Assembly (NCBI GenBank): GCA_900554095.1
Contig: USGC01000019.1
Span: forward strand, 1 to 16,794
Source: an uncultured bacterium
Lineage (GTDB): Bacteria; Cyanobacteriota; Vampirovibrionia; Gastranaerophilales; Gastranaerophilaceae
Length of the DNA: 16,794 nucleotides
Direction of reading: 5' to 3'
Both the position numbers and the translations under genes were made by a program. Of this stretch, positions 1 to 5,902 are shown one piece after another. Under the pieces are notes generated by a model. The model worked only from the letters and a program-made list of their open reading frames with translations, had not been told where the DNA came from and made no database searches. Position 1 is the first letter of the stretch. Each line of letters starts with the position of its first letter.

Positions 1-1
1 G

Positions 2-373
2 GAAATGCCGGCTCGGATTATCGGTTATGAAGCGCTGCGCCGCGCGGTTGAAAAAAAGGCCGATATCTGGCTGGAACACAGCGGCGTAAACAATCCGCAT
101 ATCGAACTGATTAAAAATCTGAAGAAAAAAGGCTACGCAACCGAAATGTACTTTATCCTCTGCAATCTCGATATTGCCTGCCGCCGTGCCGAACTGCGGG
201 AAAAAATCACCCGGCGCCATACCTCCCGGGAAATGATTGTCAAACGCAACGAATTGGTCAAAACCTATCTGGAACAATATAAAACACTGGTTGATAATCT
301 CTATATCTACGATACTTCCGACAACAAATTCACCTTGCAAAGCAATTATCAAAAGGGCATTCAAATTCGTTAA
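2..373 (+). CDS. Zeta-toxin/P-loop kinase-like protein, C-terminal part (5' end outside window)
   Basis: The reading frame is already open at the first base and the in-frame ATG at 5 has no ribosome site in view, so this is read as the 3' end of a longer gene. The visible 123 residues resemble the second half of zeta-toxin/predicted ABC-type ATPase kinases: a D-I-W-L-E-H-S-G segment, a helix of the L-I-K-N-L-K-K-K-G-Y type, a strand Y-F-I-L-C-N-L-D, then an arginine-rich lid (C-R-R-A-E-L-R ... T-R-R-H-T) and a late D-T-S-D-N segment like the family's (D/N)-N-S ending. The Walker A region would lie upstream of the window. In the family these enzymes phosphorylate UDP-sugars or other small substrates; no antitoxin gene is visible downstream. 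Base composition is like psd and pssA, so this is host chromosome outside the island. The assignment rests on pattern resemblance only. Confidence 0.6.
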   Translation, partial: EMPARIIGYEALRRAVEKKADIWLEHSGVNNPHIELIKNLKKKGYATEMYFILCNLDIACRRAELREKITRRHTSREMIVKRNELVKTYLEQYKTLVDNLYIYDTSDNKFTLQSNYQKGIQIR

Positions 374-417
374 ATGCCAAAACCATGGTGCGTTTGCCAT
401 CTTAACGGAAAGGAAAA

Positions 418-528
418 CTGCAAAAAACAAAAAAGCTCTTTAAAATCTGGTGCATATTGCTGTGGTGTTGGACTAAGTTTTATGAGGATTTTAAAAATTT
501 AGCTGGAAATATCCGAGCTTGTTTGTGA
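418..528 (+). CDS. Possible 36-aa membrane-associated mini-ORF, CTG start or degenerate
   Basis: Directly after the zeta-like gene there is a good ribosome site (GGAAAGGAAAA, 408-417) followed by an open frame with protein-like content: a basic start (K-K-L-F-K), a short tryptophan and cysteine-rich hydrophobic stretch, then an acidic-basic amphipathic tail ending A-C-L. The only possible start is CTG at 418. An in-frame TAA at 403-405 closes the frame upstream and no ATG, GTG or TTG lies near the ribosome site. It may be a small gene whose ATG has mutated, or the remnant of a longer one. No function is recognised. Low confidence. Confidence 0.22.
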   Translation: MQKTKKLFKIWCILLWCWTKFYEDFKNLAGNIRACL

Positions 529-532
529 GTAT

Positions 533-848
533 CTAATTAAAATCATACATAACAGAGCCAATATATATAATTTCACCCAGTAACAAAATAATCATTAATG
601 TCAAATATTTGATTTTTTCAAATTTCTTTATTTTTTCAGGAAATTTATTTGCGAAAATAAGAACTGCAAAAATTACATATACAACTATAAATATCCGATA
701 ACACAAAAAATATTGAAGATTACGTCAAAATAGTATTCGCTGGTAAGTACATCATTAACGATTAAAACAAATTTCCCCCAGAACATTAAACAAATGAGTA
801 AGAAAAAAAGGACGCCCAAAACAATAAAGATTTAACTTTAGATTTCAT
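533..848 (-). pseudogene. Frameshifted small membrane protein
   Basis: Reading the minus strand from ATG at 848, the frame gives M-K-S-K-V-K-S-L-L-F-W-A-S-F-F and then runs to a stop. Adding one T in the run of seven T (plus-strand A run 803-809) keeps a hydrophobic frame open. A second single-T addition near 690 (GGATATTTATAG) restores the frame again to the TAG at 533. The repaired product is about 105 residues with three hydrophobic segments, a lysine-rich loop (K-F-P-E-K-I-K-K-F-E-K) and the ending M-Y-D-F-N. A function is not recognised. Two one-base losses in a coherent membrane-protein frame argue for a decayed gene; a sequencing error in the long A run could explain one of them but less easily the other. 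It lies in the host flank, just outside the island. Confidence 0.55.
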
Positions 849-1030
849 GTGAGAATACCCTTGGCATATAAGTATACAGAGATATTTTCACAAATTTATA
901 AAATCGTCAATTAAGGAAGTTTTCTTTCAGGCAAATTGATACATTTACCTTTATTTTCCAAGTTATAGTGCAAAAATTACCATTTCCAAAACCACAAAAA
1001 TCGGACTGGCTCAAAGGCTTGGTTTTATAT

Positions 1031-1056
1031 AACAAAAATCGCCCTCAAAGGGGCGA
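1031..1056 (-). terminator. Original tRNA-Leu terminator, displaced by the island
   Basis: The minus strand reads TCGCCC, a six-base loop, GGGCGA, then TTTTTG. It starts only about seven bases after the CCA end of the tRNA fragment at 1063-1080, the usual position of a tRNA terminator. The island now separates it from its tRNA. Confidence 0.7.
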
Positions 1057-1062
1057 AATATA

Positions 1063-1080
1063 TGGTGCGCTAGGCCGGAA
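1063..1080. other. att site, left (18-bp copy of tRNA-Leu 3' end)
   Basis: TGGTGCGCTAGGCCGGAA is identical to 14845-14862, which is the CCA end, acceptor strand and T-stem of the tRNA-Leu gene. Identity stops at once on both sides (A/T at 1062/14844, A/T at 1081/14863). As the copy is followed by a tRNA-type terminator, it is most simply the host's original tRNA 3' end pushed away by integration. Confidence 0.85.
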
Positions 1081-1136
1081 ACTGACCGATTTTGGTAAGC
1101 TATTGATTTTCCATAAAAATTAAAAATGACTTTCGC

Positions 1137-1162
1137 TAAATGCTTTACAGTTTGCTATACAC
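1137..1162 (+). repeat. Possible integrase arm-type site, left end
   Basis: TACAGTTTGCTATACAC (1146-1162) matches 14684-14700 at 16 of 17 positions. With its upstream flank (AAATGCTTTACAGTTTTGC-like) it also resembles the reverse complement of 14737-14758. Such repeats near both att cores fit arm-binding sites of a tyrosine integrase; that role is inferred. Confidence 0.5.
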
Positions 1163-1206
1163 ATTCACTTATTTGTCATTTTAAACTGAAAAACACCAAA
1201 AGTACG

Positions 1207-1227
1207 CGATTTTTTTGCTAAAAATCG
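1207..1227. repeat. 8-bp inverted repeat near the left att site
   Basis: CGATTTTT (1207-1214) and AAAAATCG (1220-1227) form a perfect stem with a five-base loop (TTGCT). It lies between the left att core and the first methyltransferase gene. It could be a protein-binding site or part of the recombination region; nothing further can be told. Confidence 0.35.
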
Positions 1228-1336
1228 GTAAAAAATGCAGAATATTTAATTAATATTAAGTATATTAAATTATAGAATCAATTTTGTACTGGAATTTCAT
1301 CTTTTTATTTATTATAAAGAATTAAAAGGAGTTGTT

Positions 1337-2389
1337 ATGCAATCGGCGGTAGTTGACCTGTTTTGTGGCGTTGGCGGTCTGACTTGTGGTTTGAAAAAGT
1401 CGGGACTTAATGTCGTGGCAGGTCTTGATAATGATTCAACTTGTGAATTTGCATATACAGAAAACAATAATACAAAATTTATTTGTGCCGATGTTTCAGA
1501 GTATCCATCGGAAAAAATTGATAATCTTTTTAATAATGCCAAAATTAAAATTTTGGTAGGATGTGCTCCTTGTCAAACTTTTTCTAAACAAACAAATAAA
1601 TATAAAGATCGTATATATGATAAAAAATGGACTTTATTAAATTCATTTGCAAAGCATATACAAAGTGTTAAGCCAGATATAGTATCTATGGAAAATGTTC
1701 CTGAGTTAATAAAATTTGATATATTTCAAGAATTTAAATCGTGTTTGGATAAATTGGGGTATGAAGTAGATTACCAGATTGTTGATTGCAGTAAATATGG
1801 TCTTCCTCAAAAAAGGAGGCGTTTAGTTCTGTTGGCATCAAAACTTGGAGTTATTCATCTTTTACCACCAAATTGTTTAGGTGAAAAAAGAACTGTTCGG
1901 GATGTAATAGGAAAGCTTCCTAAATTGGATAATGGCGGGATAGATAAACAAGATCCACTCCATCGATGTGCAGGATTAACAGATATAAATTTAAAGAGAA
2001 TTAGGCAGTCAAAACCCGGTGGGACATGGAGAGATTGGGATAACTCTTTGATATTAAAATGCCATCAAAAGGAAAGTGGAAAATCGTATAGTAGTGTATA
2101 TGGGCGGATGAAATGGGATGAACCATCACCAACAATGACAACACAATTTTATTCATTGGGTACCGGACGGTTTGGACATCCTGAGCAGGATAGAGCTTTG
2201 TCTTTAAGAGAAGGTGCTTTGTTACAAACATTTCCAGAAGATTATAAATTTTTTCAAAATGTTGAAAATATGTCAATAGGCACAATAAGTCGTCATATAG
2301 GTAATGCCGTGCCTGTAGATTTAGGAAAAATAATTGGACTATCTATTAAGCAACATTTAAAGGATTATGGATATGAGCAAGAGCAATGA
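1337..2389 (+). CDS. C5-cytosine DNA methyltransferase (cargo R-M cluster)
   Basis: It transfers a methyl group from S-adenosylmethionine to C5 of cytosine at a specific site. All main motifs are present in normal order in 350 residues: I at 7-16 (D-L-F-C-G-V-G-G-L-T, cofactor binding), IV at 75-83 (G-C-A-P-C-Q-T-F-S, catalytic Cys79), VI at 119-121 (E-N-V), VIII at 158-162 (Q-K-R-R-R), IX near 186-195 (R-T-V-R-D-V-I-G-K-L), a target recognition region roughly 200-255, and X at 319-330 (R-H-I-G-N-A-V-P). The start is fixed by AAAGGAG eight bases upstream. Its 3' end overlaps the GHKL ATPase gene by 17 bp, so the two are very likely co-translated. It is a standard-length, apparently intact enzyme; the recognition sequence cannot be read from the protein. 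Codon use is AT-rich like the other cargo genes. Confidence 0.95.
   Translation: MQSAVVDLFCGVGGLTCGLKKSGLNVVAGLDNDSTCEFAYTENNNTKFICADVSEYPSEKIDNLFNNAKIKILVGCAPCQTFSKQTNKYKDRIYDKKWTLLNSFAKHIQSVKPDIVSMENVPELIKFDIFQEFKSCLDKLGYEVDYQIVDCSKYGLPQKRRRLVLLASKLGVIHLLPPNCLGEKRTVRDVIGKLPKLDNGGIDKQDPLHRCAGLTDINLKRIRQSKPGGTWRDWDNSLILKCHQKESGKSYSSVYGRMKWDEPSPTMTTQFYSLGTGRFGHPEQDRALSLREGALLQTFPEDYKFFQNVENMSIGTISRHIGNAVPVDLGKIIGLSIKQHLKDYGYEQEQ
2359..2364 (+). promoter_or_regulatory. Ribosome site that decides the GHKL ATPase start
   Basis: AAAGGA lies eight bases before ATG 2373 but only two before ATG 2367, which makes 2373 the likely start. Confidence 0.6.
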
Positions 2390-4034
2390 GTTTTCTTTTA
2401 ATATATCCTTAAGTGTTCTTAATCATTTAGGACGGAATTTATATCGAAATTTTGCTACAGTTTTAGGCGAAGCTATATCTAATTCGTGGGATGCAGATGC
2501 TCAAAATGTATTCATTACAATAGATAAAGATAAAAATTATTTTTCAATACAAGATGATGGCATTGGTATGACTGCTGAGGATTTTCAAGGTAAATTTTTG
2601 AAGGTCGGCTATTCTAAAAGAAAAAATGGGTGTTGCAAATCACAACTAAAACGTCCGTTTATTGGTAGAAAAGGTATAGGTAAGCTTGCTCTTTTGTCGT
2701 GTGCCGACCGAATACATGTAGTTTCTAAGACCTTACAAACAAATGCTATTGGAGGCATTATAGATAATGCACAGTTAGATGCCGCAATTAGTGAGGATAA
2801 TGATCAATATAGCTTATCTGAAATTCCAGCAATGGAAATGCTAACCGTTTCATTTGAGAAAAAACAAGGAACGTATATATATTTTGAAAATATGAAACAG
2901 GGAATTACGCATAATATAGAATACTTGAGAAAAATTATAGCCTTATATTTTCGTTTTTCAATATTAGACAGTAATTTTAACATATATGTAAATGGAAAAA
3001 TTATTTCAAATGAGGATCTTAGCGATCTTATTAGTAAAACGCAATTTGTATGGGATATAAACTCAACCCCGAAAGATACTTATTTGGAAAAAGTGAAAGA
3101 GATTGCGAAATCTAAAGATAAAGGGCAAGTTTCTGAATTATCATTTAAAATGGATAATGGCGATGAAATTAATGGTTTTGTAATTTCTGTTGAAAAACCC
3201 GCGGATCTGAAAATAAAAGACACTGATGATACTGTTACAGTAGATTTGTTTGTAAATGGTCGGTTAAGAGAAAAAGATATATTGAAGCATATAAGGACCA
3301 GACGTGTTCCCGAAAGTTATTTATATGGACAAATTAACTACAATGCCTTGGATGAAGGAGAAGATAGATTTACAAGTAGTCGAGAGAGCATAAAGGCAGA
3401 AGATCCTAAGTTTCAAGAATTTTTGAAAAAATTTAAGTCTCTATTACATGTCATTATGAATCAATGGGATGAATTTCGCGTAGAAAAAAGGGAAGACGGA
3501 GATCCTGATAATACGTCAAAAATAACTAAAAAAGAGAGACGAGCTCGTGAATTATATAATGAAACATCAAAAGAGTATAAAGATAAAACCTCGTCAATTA
3601 AAGATGAAGTTTCATCTTGGTTAGATGATTTAGAAAAAGAAGCTCAATTTAATTTTCCATCTTATTCGGAGTGTTTTATTTCAGAAAATCTGATTCGAAA
3701 ATTTATTGATTATAAGAAGAAACCTTTAACTAAAGAAGCTCTTGCAAGTATTAACGAATATAGAAAAAGAGAAAAAAATAATAAAGATAAGGCAGGATTA
3801 AGTATTACTATTAGGAAAAAAGATGATGATAAAAATTATCTAGATATGGATAATTTAGCTAATATGGTAGATAAAGGCAGTGAATTATACCAACTATCTC
3901 ATAAGGCTAAGATATATAAACCTACTAGAGATGCTGTTATGCATACCGCTTTAATATCAGATGAAGCTAAAAGAGTATTAACTACAGTTTTAGATGAAAT
4001 CAAGGCTCGTATACGTAATATATTATTGAAGTAA
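2373..4034 (+). CDS. MORC/MutL-like GHKL ATPase linked to a C5 methyltransferase
   Basis: The 553-residue protein has an N-terminal GHKL (Hsp90/MutL/gyrase B) ATPase fold: N-box E33-A-I-S-N37 followed by S-W-D-A-D, G1 box D61-D62-G63-I64-G65-M66, and G2 loop G98-R-K-G-I-G-K104. A middle part, to about 350, includes V-D-L-F-V-N-G-R and the S-S-R-E-S-I-K segment typical of the S5-like transducer region of this group. The C-terminal 200 residues are rich in Lys, Glu and Asp, with likely helical or coiled segments, and no recognised nuclease motif. Bacterial ATPases of this type coupled to DNA methyltransferases in restriction-modification operons are known and were proposed as relatives of eukaryotic MORC proteins. 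ATP-driven dimer clamping on DNA is expected (family knowledge). The gene overlaps the methyltransferase gene by 17 bp. Alternative start: ATG 2367. Confidence 0.85.
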   Translation: MSKSNEFSFNISLSVLNHLGRNLYRNFATVLGEAISNSWDADAQNVFITIDKDKNYFSIQDDGIGMTAEDFQGKFLKVGYSKRKNGCCKSQLKRPFIGRKGIGKLALLSCADRIHVVSKTLQTNAIGGIIDNAQLDAAISEDNDQYSLSEIPAMEMLTVSFEKKQGTYIYFENMKQGITHNIEYLRKIIALYFRFSILDSNFNIYVNGKIISNEDLSDLISKTQFVWDINSTPKDTYLEKVKEIAKSKDKGQVSELSFKMDNGDEINGFVISVEKPADLKIKDTDDTVTVDLFVNGRLREKDILKHIRTRRVPESYLYGQINYNALDEGEDRFTSSRESIKAEDPKFQEFLKKFKSLLHVIMNQWDEFRVEKREDGDPDNTSKITKKERRARELYNETSKEYKDKTSSIKDEVSSWLDDLEKEAQFNFPSYSECFISENLIRKFIDYKKKPLTKEALASINEYRKREKNNKDKAGLSITIRKKDDDKNYLDMDNLANMVDKGSELYQLSHKAKIYKPTRDAVMHTALISDEAKRVLTTVLDEIKARIRNILLK

Positions 4035-4238
4035 GCTTATATCTTAGCATATATTTATGGTTGTTGTCTAAGAAATCAAAACGAATACAACCTCAATACA
4101 TCCAGAAAAAACAATTTTCATTAAAATATTAATACATTTGATGTTTTGTTTTACAAAAGAGAAGGGATGTATAATATTACAAAAACATTTACTTTAAAAT
4201 TTTAATACGATAGCTTAAGTATTGAAAAGGATGAATCA
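4035..4238. other. Gap between the two cargo operons
   Basis: This is an AT-rich gap with no open frame of note. It holds a promoter candidate (4146-4175) for the adenine methyltransferase pair. No convincing terminator for the ATPase gene is visible, so read-through from the first operon is possible. Confidence 0.5.
4146..4175 (+). promoter_or_regulatory. Promoter candidate for the adenine methyltransferase pair
   Basis: TTGTTT (4146-4151), 18 bases, then TATAAT (4170-4175). The -10 box is perfect and the -35 box moderate. It lies about 63 bases before the start codon at 4239. Confidence 0.5.
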
Positions 4239-5084
4239 ATGATACCGATAAATGTATTTTTTAATGAAGATTGTATAAAAGGTATGCAAAAGATGCCAGA
4301 CAATAGTGTCGATTTAATTTTAGCAGACCCTCCGTATAATTTGTCAAAAGGAAATTCTATCAGCTGTAGTGAAGAAATAAAAGCTATTGGAATGGGAGGT
4401 AAATGGAAAAAGGTTATGGAAAATTGGGATAATATGACATTATCCGATTATTTTTCTTTTTCTTTGAATTGGTTATCTGAAGCACAAAGAATATTAAAAC
4501 CGACAGGATCTATGTGGATTTTTGGAACCTATCACAATATTGGTGTGGTAAACTTTATCTGTCAATGTTTAGGCATAGAAATAATTAATGAAGTAATTTG
4601 GTATAAACGTAATGCATTTCCAAATCTAGCTGGTCGAAGATTAACAGCTAGTCATGAAACTATTTTATGGTGCAATAAAGGTAAGGGGCAAAGACAGTAT
4701 TACTTTGATTATGAATACGCTAAAAGTTCATATTTTAAAAATGATACATTAAAATTTCCAAATAAACAAATGAGAACTGTTTGGGACATACCTAACAACA
4801 AAGAACCTAGAGAACTTCAATTTGGAAAACATCCAACTCAGAAGCCGTTAGCACTTCTGAAACGTATTATTCGTTTATCATCAAAGGAAGATGATCTCTG
4901 TTTTGTACCTTTTGGCGGAGTCGGAAGTGAATGTTTAGCAGCAAAAGAAACAAATAGAAATTTTATTGGCTTTGAATTAGAAAAGTCATTTTGCGATATT
5001 GCAAAAGAACGTCTAGAACATGCTATCATTGATAACTATACATTACAGACAATTTTAGATTTTTCAGAAAAGAACATAGCATGA
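4239..5084 (+). CDS. Beta-class N6-adenine (or N4-cytosine) DNA methyltransferase
   Basis: The 281-residue enzyme belongs to the N6_N4 methyltransferase family. The catalytic motif IV (D30-P-P-Y33-N-L) comes first and the cofactor motif I (P-F-G-G-V-G-S, 224-230) late, preceded by K-H-P-T-Q-K-P (197-203). This order defines the beta class. D-P-P-Y is the usual form in adenine-N6 enzymes, S-P-P-Y in most N4-cytosine ones, so m6A is the better guess. ATG 4239 follows AAAAGGATG. Its stop overlaps the next ATG in ATGA at 5081-5084, a strong sign of translational coupling with the D12 methyltransferase. A beta-class plus a D12 adenine methyltransferase is also the methylase pair of DpnII/MboI-type systems; the same pairing could instead serve the two strands of an asymmetric (type IIS) site. 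Confidence 0.93.
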   Translation: MIPINVFFNEDCIKGMQKMPDNSVDLILADPPYNLSKGNSISCSEEIKAIGMGGKWKKVMENWDNMTLSDYFSFSLNWLSEAQRILKPTGSMWIFGTYHNIGVVNFICQCLGIEIINEVIWYKRNAFPNLAGRRLTASHETILWCNKGKGQRQYYFDYEYAKSSYFKNDTLKFPNKQMRTVWDIPNNKEPRELQFGKHPTQKPLALLKRIIRLSSKEDDLCFVPFGGVGSECLAAKETNRNFIGFELEKSFCDIAKERLEHAIIDNYTLQTILDFSEKNIA

Positions 5085-5902
5085 TAAACAGTTTTCAACC
5101 CGTAATAAAATGGAGTGGTAGCAAGCGTTCTCAAGTAAAAGATATTTTGAAGTGTGTTCCTCTCTTTAACACATATTATGAACCATTTTTAGGGGGCGGA
5201 TCGGTTATGTATTCAGTAAATCCCGATAGTGGTATTTGTGGAGATATCTGCAAACCTCTTATAGATTTGTGGTTATTAATTAGAAATAATCCTAAATATC
5301 TGATTGATTATTATACTAGCAGGTGGAATAAATTACAGAAGGACGGCGTTGAGGTTTTTCTGGAAACAAGAAAATGTTTCAATTTATATTATCGACCTGA
5401 AGATTTATTCTTTTTATCAAGAACGTGTGTTAATGGATTGATTCGTTTTAATCAGAAGGGAGAATTCAATAATTCTATGCATTACACAAGAAAAGGGATA
5501 AATCCTAGTAGGATTGAAAAGATTATTTATGATTGGTCAGAAAGAATCCAAAAAATAAATTTTGTTACGGGTGATTATAAAGAAACAACGCAGACAGCTC
5601 AAAAAAATGACTTTTTGTATTTAGATCCACCTTATTTTCACACGAAAGGAAGATATTATTCAAATAAAACAATTAATTTTGAAGAGTTTTTTCTTTTTTT
5701 AGATGACCTAAATAGAAGAGAAATTAAATTTGCATTATCATTTGATGGTAAACGAGGTGATGAAAATTATATAATAGACTTACCTCAAGAGCTTTATAAA
5801 AAGCGTATTTTAATCAAATCTGGGCTATCATCTTTTAAAAAAGTTATGGAGAAGCAAAATACGGATGTCTTTGAAACTCTTTATCTAAATTTTGAAGTTT
5901 AA
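5081..5902 (+). CDS. D12-class (Dam-like) N6-adenine DNA methyltransferase
   Basis: This 273-residue alpha-class adenine methyltransferase of the D12/Dam family has an N-terminal K10-W-S-G-S-K segment (Dam has K-W-A-G-G-K), cofactor motif I at 34-41 (E-P-F-L-G-G-G-S), the family's R121-F-N-Q-K-G-E-F-N block, and catalytic D182-P-P-Y185. It lies roughly in the size range of single-domain family members and looks complete. It is translated through the ATGA overlap with the beta-class gene; no independent ribosome site is obvious. Family members recognise GATC and related sites, but specificity here cannot be read off. The gene ends in a four-base convergent overlap with the large nuclease gene on the other strand, leaving no space for a separate terminator. 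Confidence 0.94.
   Translation: MINSFQPVIKWSGSKRSQVKDILKCVPLFNTYYEPFLGGGSVMYSVNPDSGICGDICKPLIDLWLLIRNNPKYLIDYYTSRWNKLQKDGVEVFLETRKCFNLYYRPEDLFFLSRTCVNGLIRFNQKGEFNNSMHYTRKGINPSRIEKIIYDWSERIQKINFVTGDYKETTQTAQKNDFLYLDPPYFHTKGRYYSNKTINFEEFFLFLDDLNRREIKFALSFDGKRGDENYIIDLPQELYKKRILIKSGLSSFKKVMEKQNTDVFETLYLNFEV

Noticed and set aside
1284..1318. TTGTAC and TATAAA as promoter of the first methyltransferase
   Set aside because: The spacing is 23 bases, too long for a standard promoter; the true promoter was not identified.
2373..4034. GHKL protein as a MutL mismatch-repair enzyme or a histidine kinase
   Set aside because: There is no MutL C-terminal endonuclease motif and no phospho-acceptor H-box; the overlap with a C5 methyltransferase fits the R-M-linked MORC-like group better.
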